Positions 1 through 9,091 of a stretch of DNA of 64,000 bases are shown piece after piece; the stretch's first letter is position 1; each line of letters opens with the position of its first letter. This DNA is from Neobacillus bataviensis LMG 21833. Lineage in GTDB: Bacteria; Bacillota; Bacilli; Bacillales; Cytobacillaceae. Both the position numbers and the translations under genes were made by a program. The notes beneath the pieces were generated by a model, which did no database searches, was not told where the DNA came from, and saw nothing but the letters and a program-made list of their open reading frames with translations. The stretch lies in assembly GCF_000307875.1 (NCBI RefSeq), contig NZ_AJLS01000035.1, positions 162,305 to 226,304 of the forward strand. The letters are read 5' to 3'.

Positions 1-1
1 T

Positions 2-250
2 CAACTCTTTGAACGGCCGCTGCACCCTTATACCGAGGCATTAATATCAGCTGTGCCAGAGCCCGATCCAACCATGCGTAATCGTGAACGAATTATTCTG
101 AGTGGAGACCTTCCGAGTCCGGCCAATCCACCAGTTGGTTGTAGATTTTCTACCAGGTGCCCGCTTGCGGATGAGAGATGTAAACAGGAAGAACCACCCC
201 TTCAACAAGTTTCAGAAGGCAGATGGGTTGCCTGCTTTTATCACGGGTAA
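2..250 (+). CDS. Oligopeptide/dipeptide ABC transporter ATP-binding protein, C-terminal end (OppF/DppF type)
   Basis: Partial gene entering from the left edge; the frame is open from base 2 to the TAA at 248. The visible 82 residues are the C-terminal oligopeptide-binding extension of OppF/DppF ATPases: [16 protein letters not shown], then an R-rich stretch, [13 protein letters not shown] and FSTRCPLA. The conserved cysteines at the end of this domain (GC, RC, RC, AC) are all there. The Walker and signature motifs lie outside the window. It presumably closes an opp/dpp-type peptide importer operon. The next gene starts 34 bp downstream with its own strong ribosome site, so co-transcription is possible. 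Confidence 0.87.
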   Translation, partial: QLFERPLHPYTEALISAVPEPDPTMRNRERIILSGDLPSPANPPVGCRFSTRCPLADERCKQEEPPLQQVSEGRWVACFYHG

Positions 251-284
251 TTCCATAAGAGAAATAAAGGAGGAGTTAATCGAA

Positions 285-1841
285 ATGACATGGGAGCCGG
301 AAATTAAGGAACTTCATCGCCGTGAGGCCATTGCCCAGCAAATGGGTGGGGAGGAACGAGTAAATAAACACAATGCACAAGGTAAATTAACCGTAAGAGA
401 ACGGATTGCTTGTTTGCTAGATGAAGATACCTTTCATGAAACGGGTGCGCTTGCCGGAAAAGCAAAATACGATGAAAATGGAAAACTAATTGATTTTACA
501 CCAGCCAATTTTTTAGTGGGAACGGGAAGGATTAATGGACGAAAAGTGGTCCTTGGGGGTGATGACTTTACCATTCGCGGGGGTGCAGCAGACGGAGCCA
601 TCATGGGAAAGCAGATTTATTCGGAGAAGATGGCGCACGACCTCCAGCTGCCGCTCATCCGCCTCGTTGATGGTACAGGCGGCGGAGGAAGTGTTAAATT
701 TCTGGATACCGAAGGCCATACATACGTTCCGGTCAATCCTGCTTGGAATCTAGTTGTTTCAAATATGGAACGTGTTCCTGTTGTGGCCCTGTGTCTGGGA
801 TCGGTTGCAGGGCTAGGAGCAGCTAGAGTAGTCGCTTCACATTTTTCCGTCATGGTAGAGGAAATCGCACAATTATTTGTTGCTGGTCCACCTGTTGTTA
901 AATATGGCATGGGCCAGAATCTAACAAAAGAAGAATTAGGCGGAGTTCAAGTCCACCGTTCGAGCGGGGCCATTGATAATATTGCCAGTTCGGAAGAAGA
1001 CGCTTTTGAGCAGACCAGAAGATTCTTATCATATCTGCCATCCAACGTATGGCAGCTTCCTCCGGTACAAACATGTACAGACCATGCAAACCGCAGGGAG
1101 GAACGATTAATTTCTGTTATCCCAAGAAACAGAAGGTCGCCCTATAAAATTCGTGAAATTCTCCCGCTTATTTTTGATCAAGACTCCATTTTTGAGATGG
1201 GGCGCTATTATGGCGGCGGCACGCTTACCTGTTTTGCCCGCCTTGACGGCCATCCGGTTGGCGTATTAGCCTCAGACCCTTATGTGAGCGGGGGAGGGTT
1301 AACAGCTGAGAGTTGTGAAAAAATTGAGAGATTTGTAGATCTATGTCAAACCTTCCATTTACCGATTGTTAATTTAGTAGACCAGCCAGGGATGGTGATT
1401 GGTCTTCCAAATGAATTAAAGGGAACGATTCGAAAAGGGGCTCGTGCCATTGCGGCTATTTATCAGGCCAAAGTTCCGATGATTGAAATCATTATGCGCC
1501 GTGTTTTTGGTGTCGGGGGAGCTGGGATGACAAATGGCCACGGATTAAATCTACGATATGCATGGCCATCTGGCGATTGGGGTTCACTCCCTGTTGAAGG
1601 TGGTGTACAGGTGGCCTATCGCCGTGAGTTAGAAGAAAGCGACAATCCGCAAGAATTATTAAAGGAATTGCTTGAGCGAATGGAGTCAGTACGCTCGCCT
1701 TTCCGTACGGCTGAAGCCTTCGGTGTGGAAGAAATTATTGATCCACGAGATACCCGGCCAATTGTTTGTGAATGGGTAAAGGATGCGTATGCACTTCTTC
1801 CGCAAATGCTAGGTCCATCCAGTCATGGGATGCGTCCATAA
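285..1841 (+). CDS. Acyl-CoA carboxylase carboxyltransferase (beta) subunit, paralogue 1
   Basis: 518-residue carboxyltransferase of the acetyl/propionyl/methylcrotonyl-CoA carboxylase family, which moves CO2 between carboxybiotin and an acyl-CoA. ATG 285 follows AAAGGAGGAG at about 8 bp; an upstream in-frame ATG at 102 lacks a ribosome site and overlaps the previous gene. The N-terminal CT half has GTGRINGRKVVLGGDDFT, the glycine-rich DGTGGGGSV and ELGGVQVH. The C-terminal half has VDQPGMVIG and FGVGGAGM, and ends with the usual IIDPRDTR. Length is typical. A second CT gene lies at 5337, but no biotin carboxylase or biotinyl carrier is visible, so the carboxylase partner must be encoded elsewhere. 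A decarboxylase role is possible. The acyl substrate cannot be read from sequence. Confidence 0.88.
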   Translation: MTWEPEIKELHRREAIAQQMGGEERVNKHNAQGKLTVRERIACLLDEDTFHETGALAGKAKYDENGKLIDFTPANFLVGTGRINGRKVVLGGDDFTIRGGAADGAIMGKQIYSEKMAHDLQLPLIRLVDGTGGGGSVKFLDTEGHTYVPVNPAWNLVVSNMERVPVVALCLGSVAGLGAARVVASHFSVMVEEIAQLFVAGPPVVKYGMGQNLTKEELGGVQVHRSSGAIDNIASSEEDAFEQTRRFLSYLPSNVWQLPPVQTCTDHANRREERLISVIPRNRRSPYKIREILPLIFDQDSIFEMGRYYGGGTLTCFARLDGHPVGVLASDPYVSGGGLTAESCEKIERFVDLCQTFHLPIVNLVDQPGMVIGLPNELKGTIRKGARAIAAIYQAKVPMIEIIMRRVFGVGGAGMTNGHGLNLRYAWPSGDWGSLPVEGGVQVAYRRELEESDNPQELLKELLERMESVRSPFRTAEAFGVEEIIDPRDTRPIVCEWVKDAYALLPQMLGPSSHGMRP

Positions 1842-1861
1842 TTCAAAAGGAGGTAATGTTA

Positions 1862-3586
1862 TTGAATCCATTAATGGAAGGGACCTTTCCAGAAGAAGTT
1901 GTTACAAAAGGCTTGGAATACTGGGCTAAAACAGCGGGAGAGAAAACATTTCTATACTACGGGGAAGATGAGAAACGTATTTCGTATCAACAATTTCACC
2001 AATTGACGAATAGCATTGGCCATTCTCTTATGGACCAAGGCATTCAAAAAGGTGACCGTATTTCTGTTTTTTTAAATAATCCATATATTACGATCATGGT
2101 TATGTTCGGAATTTGGAAATGTGGAGCAGTATTCAGTCCCATCAATTTTAATTACCGCGGCAAACTATTAAGCTATCAGTTAAACGATACGAAGCCCAAA
2201 TTGTTGATAACGGAACGGTCAAAGGTGCCTGTATTAAATGAAATATCCTTAGAAGCCGGCGGGATCTGCACCGTGATTCATAACCCTAAAGAAGGAGATC
2301 ATGATTATTCAGCGGAACTTGCAGCGCTGCCCCTGCACCCAAATTATCAGGAAATCCCACTTGATCTTTTCCTACAGGGTGAAAATAGTAACCTGGATGT
2401 AGAAATAAACTATTGGGATACGGCTAATATTATTTATACTTCCGGAACCACTGGACCAGCTAAAGGTGTGGTTCAATCACATCGCTGGATTAATGGCTAC
2501 ACAGCTGGAAGCAGGCAGATGATGTCATCAGAGGATGTCATCTATAATGACCTGCCACTTTACCATGTAGGTGGTGCCTTCTTTAATGTAGCAAAGGCAG
2601 TCTATGAGGGCTGCACCGTGGGACTATGGGATAAATTCAGCCCCCAACAGTTTTGGAACCGGATTCATAAGTGTAAAGCGACGATGGTTACACTGTTAGA
2701 TGTAATGATTCCATGGCTGGTTAATCCTGAGCCAAGTGAAAACGATCGATCCAATACTTTAAATAAAGTCCATATGCAGCCACTTCCGCTCAATCATCAC
2801 GAAGTTGCTCAAAGCTTTGGTTTTGATATTGTGACGGCTGGATTTGGCCAAACAGAAACAGGAAATCCGTTAATTAGTATTATTCTTGAAACGGAGGAAG
2901 GCGAAGGAACTCCACCATCTCTTTATAAAGGTCTATCCCGCCAGGAAATTATGGATCAATGTGAGCTTAACAATATTCCGATAATGGTTGGAAAACAAGT
3001 GAAGAAAAAAGGCTATATGGGAACGACACCATATTACTTTGATGCCGCCATTCTTGATGACAATGATGTAGAGGTTCCTAGTGGTGAAGTAGGGCAATTG
3101 GCCCTTCGTCCTCATTTACCGCATCTAATATTATCTGAATATTTTAATAAGCCAGAATCAACTGTCAAGTCTTTTCGTAATCTTTGGTTCCACACCGGGG
3201 ATGCCGCCTACCTAGGGGAAGACGGAAAGTACTATTTCGTTGATCGGCTAGGTGGAGTCATTCGATGCCGGGGTGAGAAAATTTCTTCTTATCAGTTGGA
3301 GGATATTATCAATGGACATCCCGAGATCAATCTTACTGCAGCATTTCCGATACCGGCAGAAGTAGGGGATGAGGATGATGTGGCGGTATATGTAGTCAGG
3401 AATACAGGGTCTAGTTTAACTGAAGCACAATTACATGAATGGGTAAAAGATAAGATGCCCAAATACATGTGGCCCAAGCATGTTCGTTTTACAGATGAAA
3501 TCCCACGTACACCAACAAATAAGGTAGAAAAATATAAATTGCAGCAGCAATTAATGGCTGAGTTACGTTTAAGGGTTCCCCAATAG
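1862..3586 (+). CDS. AMP-forming acyl-CoA synthetase (CaiC-like)
   Basis: 574-residue ANL-superfamily ligase that activates a carboxylic acid to acyl-AMP and then acyl-CoA. TTG 1862 is chosen because AAAGGAGG ends 8 bp upstream; the ATG at 1856 would leave only 2 bp. Motifs in order: P-loop YTSGTTGPAKGVVQSH, FGQTETGNP, WFHTGDAAY, and hinge DRLGGVIRCRGEKIS. The C-terminal catalytic lysine lies in PRTPTNKVEKYKL. The arrangement resembles crotonobetaine/carnitine-CoA ligases, but the substrate is unknown. The gene lies 20 bp after the carboxyltransferase gene and is clearly in its operon. Confidence 0.87.
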   Translation: MNPLMEGTFPEEVVTKGLEYWAKTAGEKTFLYYGEDEKRISYQQFHQLTNSIGHSLMDQGIQKGDRISVFLNNPYITIMVMFGIWKCGAVFSPINFNYRGKLLSYQLNDTKPKLLITERSKVPVLNEISLEAGGICTVIHNPKEGDHDYSAELAALPLHPNYQEIPLDLFLQGENSNLDVEINYWDTANIIYTSGTTGPAKGVVQSHRWINGYTAGSRQMMSSEDVIYNDLPLYHVGGAFFNVAKAVYEGCTVGLWDKFSPQQFWNRIHKCKATMVTLLDVMIPWLVNPEPSENDRSNTLNKVHMQPLPLNHHEVAQSFGFDIVTAGFGQTETGNPLISIILETEEGEGTPPSLYKGLSRQEIMDQCELNNIPIMVGKQVKKKGYMGTTPYYFDAAILDDNDVEVPSGEVGQLALRPHLPHLILSEYFNKPESTVKSFRNLWFHTGDAAYLGEDGKYYFVDRLGGVIRCRGEKISSYQLEDIINGHPEINLTAAFPIPAEVGDEDDVAVYVVRNTGSSLTEAQLHEWVKDKMPKYMWPKHVRFTDEIPRTPTNKVEKYKLQQQLMAELRLRVPQ

Positions 3587-3663
3587 GTGTTATCTGAAAA
3601 TAACGGAGGATTCACTAACCCTTTTCGTATTCTGCTTATTAGTTTGGGAGGTATAAATGAACT

Positions 3664-5340
3664 ATGAAAGATCTTTTACAAAAAAGCTGGCCTAAAGAAG
3701 TCGATAAAACACTAACCTACCGCTTAGGGGAAAGACCATTACATGAATATGTCATGCAGAATGCCATCGATACGCCCCAAAAAAAAGCCTATTCATTTTA
3801 TGGCAGAGATGTGTCATGGCAGGAACTCAATGAATCAATTGGCAGATTCGCGCAATTTTTGGCGAGTAAAGGGGTAGAAAAAGGGGACCGAATCGCTTTA
3901 TTTATGCAAAACTGTCCTCAATACATTATCGCTCATTACGGAATACAGCGCTTGGGGGGAATCGTCGTCCCGTTAAACCCGATGTATAAAGAATCAGAGC
4001 TCGAGTACTTAATTAATGAGGCAAGCGTGAAAGCTGTTGTAGCAGGCGAAGAACTGCAAGCTTTAATTGGAGCGGTTCGTCCGAAGACTGCTTCGGTCGA
4101 ATTTGTCGTGACGACTAATTATGCTGATTATCTCCCAGAAAACACCACTTTGCCAATACCGGATGAACTAAGTTTGAAAAAGCAGCATACGGAGCATACT
4201 TTTGATTTTATACAGGTGCTTCATGACCATGAACCATATGCAAATCAAGTAAAAATTGACTTGTGGAATGATATTGGGTTGATGGTTTTTACATCTGGAA
4301 CAACAGGCAGACCAAAAGCAGCCATGTTGCCGTATGGCAGTGCACTGTTTAAAACAGCTGCCACTATCCATGCAAATCAATTTGATTTGGAGGGTCGTTA
4401 CTTGACAGTCGCCCCGTTGTGTCATATTGCAGGTATGGTAATGGGTGTGAATATACCTGTCTATAGCGGCGCGGAGTGCAACATTTTAACGCGTTTCGAC
4501 CCCACTGCAATCGTAGAGGCGATTGAAAAATATCAAATAACGAATTGGTATAGTATTGCACCAATGAATGTGGCGATTTTAAATTTACCGGGAATTGAAA
4601 ACAGAGATTTATCTTCTTTAAAAAGAAACTCTTCTACGAGTTTTGGAATTCCCGTTACTGAACAATTAGCGAATCAATGGAAGGAACTAACGAAAGGCTG
4701 CATTATGCATGAAGCGTCCTATGGCTTAAGTGAGACACATACATGCGATACGTTTATGCCGCTCAATCGAATCAAGTGGGGAAGCTGCGGAATTCCAACC
4801 TTTAATACAGAGTTAAAAATAGTAGATTTTGAAACAGGGAAACCGGTTGGACCTGGTGAAAAGGGTGAAATTGTTCTAAAAAACCCGGGAGTTTTTAAAG
4901 GATATCTAGATAGACCTGACGCTACGGCAGAAACACTTCGAGACGGCTGGGTTCACACCGGTGATATCGGCAGCCTGGATGAGGATGGCTATTTATATTT
5001 TCACGGCCGGATCAAAGAAATGATTAAAAGTTCAGGCTATAGTGTGTTCCCAGAAGATGTGGAAGCATTGCTAAATGAACATCCAGGCATCCAGCAAAGT
5101 GCTGTAATTGGGGTCCCGGATCCAATTAGAGGTGAGAGTGTTAAGGCCTTCATTGTGTTAAAACCTGAATATGCAGGCAAGATTTCCGAGAATGAAATGA
5201 TTCGTTGGGCAAATGAAAAAATGGCTGCTTACAAGTATCCGAGATTTGTAGAATTCCTCGATGCGCTGCCGGCAACAAGCTCAGGTAAAGTGTTAAGGAG
5301 GCTTCTGAAAGAACCGCAAGCAAAGGACGTGAAAAAGTGA
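3664..5340 (+). CDS. AMP-forming acyl-CoA synthetase (fatty-acid-CoA ligase family)
   Basis: 558-residue AMP-dependent acyl-CoA ligase. Motifs: FTSGTTGRPKAAMLPYG, YGLSETHTC, GWVHTGDIGSLDEDGYLYF, hinge GRIKEMIKSSGYSVFPEDVE, and C-terminal catalytic lysine in PATSSGKVLRRLL. All elements needed for both half-reactions are present. It starts at ATG 3664 about 12 bp after GGGAGG. Its last four bases overlap the GTG of the next carboxyltransferase gene, indicating translational coupling. It may supply the acyl-CoA used by that carboxyltransferase; this is inferred from the overlap only. Confidence 0.88.
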   Translation: MKDLLQKSWPKEVDKTLTYRLGERPLHEYVMQNAIDTPQKKAYSFYGRDVSWQELNESIGRFAQFLASKGVEKGDRIALFMQNCPQYIIAHYGIQRLGGIVVPLNPMYKESELEYLINEASVKAVVAGEELQALIGAVRPKTASVEFVVTTNYADYLPENTTLPIPDELSLKKQHTEHTFDFIQVLHDHEPYANQVKIDLWNDIGLMVFTSGTTGRPKAAMLPYGSALFKTAATIHANQFDLEGRYLTVAPLCHIAGMVMGVNIPVYSGAECNILTRFDPTAIVEAIEKYQITNWYSIAPMNVAILNLPGIENRDLSSLKRNSSTSFGIPVTEQLANQWKELTKGCIMHEASYGLSETHTCDTFMPLNRIKWGSCGIPTFNTELKIVDFETGKPVGPGEKGEIVLKNPGVFKGYLDRPDATAETLRDGWVHTGDIGSLDEDGYLYFHGRIKEMIKSSGYSVFPEDVEALLNEHPGIQQSAVIGVPDPIRGESVKAFIVLKPEYAGKISENEMIRWANEKMAAYKYPRFVEFLDALPATSSGKVLRRLLKEPQAKDVKK

Positions 5341-6899
5341 TTGATCAAGAAAAGAGTTTGGTTAAAGAAGCAGTAGATGACTTATTGCGAAGAAAAGAAC
5401 GAGCCAAGTTAAATGGTGGAGATGCGAAAATTAGGCGCCAGCATGAGGCCGGTTTTTATACAGCCAGAGAAAGGATTGACCTGCTAGTTGATCCTGACTC
5501 GTTTTTAGAAATCGGGATGCATAATCATTCTGACATGGTTGGATCGGAAGAGAAAAGCGCCGGTGATGGGCTAATCGCTGGAATTGCAAAAGTGGATGGG
5601 AGACCCATTGTCGTTCAAGCTGGTGATAAAACCGTATTTGCGGGAACGGAAGGCGCTGTTCATATGCGGAAAGCCGTTTCCATCCATCAATATGCACTAA
5701 AACGCGGGCTGCCCATGTTTTACCTGCATGAAGGCGGCGGTCTAAGAATGCCGGATGGTATGGGATCAGATGGAATTAGCGATAAACTTTTTCCAAATGA
5801 GATGTTAACCCATGGCAGACAGGTTCCGTCTATTACTAGTATTCTCGGTAATAGCTTTGGAGGTCCAACCTGGACGGCTGTATCATCTGATTTTGTCTCA
5901 CAGTTAAAAGGGACCTGCATGGCTGTTGCCGGACCAAGAATGATTGAAATGGCGACCGGACAGCAAGTCTCTACCGAAGAGCTAGGCGGCTGGAAAGTCC
6001 ATGCCACTCAAACCGGGCAAGTGGATGCTTTTGGTGATACGGAGGAAGAATGTATTGCGCAAATGAAGGATTACTTTAGTTACATGCCGCTAAACGGAAC
6101 AGAGGAGCCGCCGTATAAAGAAATGGGAGATGACCCTTACCGTAGGGTAGACCGGGTTTTGGATATTTTGCCAAATAAAATGAACCGCGCTTATGATATG
6201 AAGAAAATCATTACTGAAATCGTCGATAACCGGCAGTTTTTTGAATATAAGGCGCTTTATGGTCCGGCACTCATAACTGTTTTTGCCAGAATGAATGGAA
6301 GAACGGTTGGTGTCATTGCCAATCAGCCAATAAAATATGCCGGGGCATCTGGCGTACAGGAATGTGAAAAGGCAACTGATTTTATCTGTCTATGTGACTC
6401 CTTTCATATTCCAATGATTTTCCTTCATGATACCCCTGGTTTCCGGATTAGTAATGAAGCTGAGAAAATGAAGATTCCTTCAAAAATTATGGTATGGAAT
6501 CAAGCGCTCGCTCAATCAACGGTTCCAAAAATTTCGGTGGTTATTCGAAAAAGTGTCGGAGCAGCTTATGGAAACATGTGTGGTCCCACCATGGGAGCAG
6601 ATTTTGTTGTGGCATGGCCAACAGCAGAAATCAATTTTACCGGGCCGGAAGTTGGAATCAATGTCGTCTATGGCCGCCAGCTGCAAGGGCTGGATAATGC
6701 CAAAGAAGTCCGTCAAGAGCTTCTTGAAAAGTGGGCATTTGATAGTTCCCCCTATAAAGCGGCAGCTAAACATCTCATTGATGATGTGATTGATCCGCGG
6801 GAAACACGGAAATTCCTTTGTAAAACGTTAGAATTTGCCATGATAAAAAATGGATCGAAAAGTGAACGGAGATTAGCGAATTGGCCTACGGGATTTTAA
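5337..6899 (+). CDS. Acyl-CoA carboxylase carboxyltransferase (beta) subunit, paralogue 2
   Basis: 520-residue carboxyltransferase-family protein starting at GTG 5337, with a 4-base GTGA overlap with the preceding ligase. CT landmarks: TARERIDLLVDPDSFLEIG, the glycine-rich LHEGGGLRMPDG, ELGGWKVHATQTG, the second-half LHDTPGFRISNEAE, and VIDPRETR near the end. It is a full-length, clearly diverged paralogue of the protein at 285. Two CT subunits in one operon could serve two substrates or form a hetero-oligomer with one shared biotin carboxylase from another locus. Neither can be decided here. Confidence 0.87.
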   Translation: MIDQEKSLVKEAVDDLLRRKERAKLNGGDAKIRRQHEAGFYTARERIDLLVDPDSFLEIGMHNHSDMVGSEEKSAGDGLIAGIAKVDGRPIVVQAGDKTVFAGTEGAVHMRKAVSIHQYALKRGLPMFYLHEGGGLRMPDGMGSDGISDKLFPNEMLTHGRQVPSITSILGNSFGGPTWTAVSSDFVSQLKGTCMAVAGPRMIEMATGQQVSTEELGGWKVHATQTGQVDAFGDTEEECIAQMKDYFSYMPLNGTEEPPYKEMGDDPYRRVDRVLDILPNKMNRAYDMKKIITEIVDNRQFFEYKALYGPALITVFARMNGRTVGVIANQPIKYAGASGVQECEKATDFICLCDSFHIPMIFLHDTPGFRISNEAEKMKIPSKIMVWNQALAQSTVPKISVVIRKSVGAAYGNMCGPTMGADFVVAWPTAEINFTGPEVGINVVYGRQLQGLDNAKEVRQELLEKWAFDSSPYKAAAKHLIDDVIDPRETRKFLCKTLEFAMIKNGSKSERRLANWPTGF

Positions 6900-6944
6900 T
6901 AGATGAAATGAGGAAATAAATAAAAATATGAAGGAGGAAAAGGA

Positions 6945-8120
6945 ATGTCTAAAAGAGATGCAGTAATCGTGTCAGCGGTAAGGACCCCGATTGGAAGGCA
7001 AGGGGGAGCATTGGCTAGTCTGAATGCTTATGAGTTTGGTGCAGGGGTAATCAGAGAAGCATTAAGTCGAGCAGGTGTAAACGCCAATCAAGTGGAGGAT
7101 GTTATTTTTGGAAATGTGCTAAGCGGTGGCGGTAACATTGCTAGATTAACCGCATTACAAACAGGTCTTTCCCTTGAAATTCCGGGATTAACCATTGATC
7201 GCCAATGCGGTTCAGGTATCAATGCTGTGAATTTAGCGGCGCAAGCCATAAAATCCGGAGCAGGAGATATTTACGTAGCAGGTGGAACTGAAAGTATGAG
7301 TCGAGCGCCCTATTTAATGGACCGTCCAACAAAAGCCTATAGTCCAGTGCCGCCAAGATTCCGCTCGGCCCAACTATCACCGAAGGAAATTGGTGATCCG
7401 CCGATGGGAATCACGGCCGAAAATCTTGTGAAAAAATATAACATTTCTAGAGAAGAACAGGATGCATATTCACTTAGAAGCCAACAAAGAATGGCAGCAG
7501 CTATGGAACAGGAATTCTTTAAACAACAAATTGTGCCAATTGATATTCCAGTAAGAAAAGGAGCGCCAATCACTTTCACAGTGGATGAGCATCCAAGACC
7601 AAATACTACATTGGAAGGTTTAGCAAAACTGCCACCCGCCTTTTTGGAAGGTGGAACGGTTACAGCTGGAAGCAGTTCAGGACTTAATGATGCGGCCAGT
7701 GCTTTAGTGTTGATGTCCCGTGAAAAAGCTTCTGAATTAGGTTTGAAGCCGCTTGCCGTTGTCCGTGACTATGCCGTAAGTGGTGTAGATCCAAACATTA
7801 TGGGAATTGGTCCAGTCCCAGCAACTAGAAAGCTATTAAAACGCGCAGGTTTAAGATTGGATGATATTGACATTGTAGAATTAAACGAAGCATTTGCCTC
7901 TCAAGTCATTGCCTGCAATCGAGAGCTGGAAATCCCGGAAGAAAAACTAAATGGAAACGGCGGGGCAATTGCCCATGGTCACCCACTGGGAGCAACAGGA
8001 GCCATCCTACTAACGAAAGCCATCTACGAATTACAAAGAACCAATAAACACACGGCAATTATTACGGCCTGCATTGGCGGCGGGCAAGGAATTGCAACGC
8101 TGATTGAACGAGAAGGATAA
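6945..8120 (+). CDS. Acetyl-CoA acyltransferase (thiolase)
   Basis: 391-residue thiolase, catalysing thiolytic cleavage of 3-ketoacyl-CoA or the reverse Claisen condensation. The nucleophilic cysteine is C88 in [12 protein letters not shown]. The second active-site block is [16 protein letters not shown] and the general-base cysteine is in [12 protein letters not shown] 6945 follows GAAGGAGGAAAAGG. Length and all three motifs match the family. It sits mid-operon between the second carboxyltransferase and the hydroxyacyl-CoA dehydrogenase and completes a beta-oxidation set. A second thiolase (43766) belongs to a different unit. Confidence 0.93.
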   Translation: MSKRDAVIVSAVRTPIGRQGGALASLNAYEFGAGVIREALSRAGVNANQVEDVIFGNVLSGGGNIARLTALQTGLSLEIPGLTIDRQCGSGINAVNLAAQAIKSGAGDIYVAGGTESMSRAPYLMDRPTKAYSPVPPRFRSAQLSPKEIGDPPMGITAENLVKKYNISREEQDAYSLRSQQRMAAAMEQEFFKQQIVPIDIPVRKGAPITFTVDEHPRPNTTLEGLAKLPPAFLEGGTVTAGSSSGLNDAASALVLMSREKASELGLKPLAVVRDYAVSGVDPNIMGIGPVPATRKLLKRAGLRLDDIDIVELNEAFASQVIACNRELEIPEEKLNGNGGAIAHGHPLGATGAILLTKAIYELQRTNKHTAIITACIGGGQGIATLIEREG

Positions 8121-8144
8121 GAAACAATAGTGTATGTCAACTTG

Positions 8145-8172
8145 TTGATGACTGAAATACAGTCCATATACT
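8145..8172 (+). promoter_or_regulatory. Probable sigma-A promoter inside the catabolic operon
   Basis: TTGATG (8145-8150), a 16-bp spacer, then TATACT (8167-8172), in the 83-bp gap between the thiolase and the hydroxyacyl-CoA dehydrogenase genes. The -10 overlaps the palindrome at 8168-8185. It would give the hydroxyacyl-CoA dehydrogenase and later genes an independent, repressible promoter. Read by eye only. Confidence 0.45.
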
Positions 8173-8185
8173 AACCAGTTAGTAT
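8168..8185. promoter_or_regulatory. Palindromic operator, TetR/FadR-like
   Basis: Perfect 8-bp arms ATACTAAC and GTTAGTAT separated by CA. Arm length and the short central spacer are what TetR-family repressors of fatty-acid and amino-acid catabolism usually bind. The palindrome overlaps a plausible -10 box and lies 19 bp before the GTG start of the next gene. No TetR-family gene is present in the window, so the cognate regulator is unknown. Confidence 0.6.
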
Positions 8186-8203
8186 TCGAAAGGGGAGAAG
8201 ATA

Positions 8204-9091
8204 GTGGATATTAAGGAAGTAAAGCATATTGCTGTACTTGGTGCAGGATCCATGGGACATCAGATTGCCATGTTATGTGTACTAGGCGGTTTTTCAGCCA
8301 CCATCTATGATATCGATGAAAAAGCTTTGGATAAAGCAAAAGAAAATCTAAATTTCCAGATGGGAAAGTGGATACAAAAAGGAAAAGTTAGTAAAGATGG
8401 CTTAGAGGAAGCCTTTGGACGGTTGTCTTTTACTACTAGTTTAATAGAGGCAGTGGACAATACAGATTTTGTGATTGAAGCCGTTGTCGAAAAGCTTGAT
8501 GTAAAGCGTGAACTTTTTACTGCTGTGGACAGACTGGCTCCATCTCATGCCATTTTGGCATCCAATAGCTCCACGATTGCCAGCTCAAAAATTGCTTTTG
8601 TCACGTCCAGACCGGATAAAGTGTGTAATATGCATTTCTTTTTTCCTGCTTTAGTAATGGATTGTGTAGAAGTTGTGATGAGTGATACTACATCTGATGA
8701 AACGGCTAATATCGCATTGGCTGTTTGTAAAAAAATTAATCGAACTGGGGTATTATTGCGTAAAGAAACATGGGGCTTTGTTGCTAATCGTTTGTTATTC
8801 GCTCTAAACAATGAGGCACTTAGGCTATACGAGGAAGGAATTTGTGATTATAAAGACATAGATATCATTGTGAGGAAGTCACTAAACCATCCATTAGGCC
8901 CTTTTGAACTAATGGATCTATCGGGTATCGATGTTGGCTATTTTGCACTATTAGAAAAATATAAAGAAACTGGAAAAATCGATGATAAACCTCCAGCGAG
9001 TTTGGAAGAAAAAGTGTCCGCAGGAACCCTGGGCAGGAAGACTGGCAAGGGTTGGTATATATATGAAGAATCAGGGGTGAAAGTAAAATGA
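8204..9091 (+). CDS. 3-hydroxyacyl-CoA dehydrogenase
   Basis: 295-residue NAD-dependent 3-hydroxyacyl-CoA dehydrogenase. It has an N-terminal Rossmann fold with GAGSMGHQIA and a C-terminal helical domain with GFVANRLLFALNNEA. The usual HFFNP catalytic motif reads HFFFP here, while the catalytic His and the Glu 12 residues later are kept. GTG 8204 follows AGGGGAGAAG. The 3' end overlaps the enoyl-CoA hydratase start by four bases (ATGA), so the two are translationally coupled. It probably oxidises the 3-hydroxyacyl-CoA made by that hydratase. The altered motif may reflect an unusual substrate. Confidence 0.88.
   Translation: MDIKEVKHIAVLGAGSMGHQIAMLCVLGGFSATIYDIDEKALDKAKENLNFQMGKWIQKGKVSKDGLEEAFGRLSFTTSLIEAVDNTDFVIEAVVEKLDVKRELFTAVDRLAPSHAILASNSSTIASSKIAFVTSRPDKVCNMHFFFPALVMDCVEVVMSDTTSDETANIALAVCKKINRTGVLLRKETWGFVANRLLFALNNEALRLYEEGICDYKDIDIIVRKSLNHPLGPFELMDLSGIDVGYFALLEKYKETGKIDDKPPASLEEKVSAGTLGRKTGKGWYIYEESGVKVK

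Noticed and set aside
102..284. Upstream start extending the first carboxyltransferase by 61 residues
   Set aside because: No ribosome site, overlaps the OppF-type gene in another frame, and the extension does not look like CT sequence; ATG 285 has AAAGGAGGAG.
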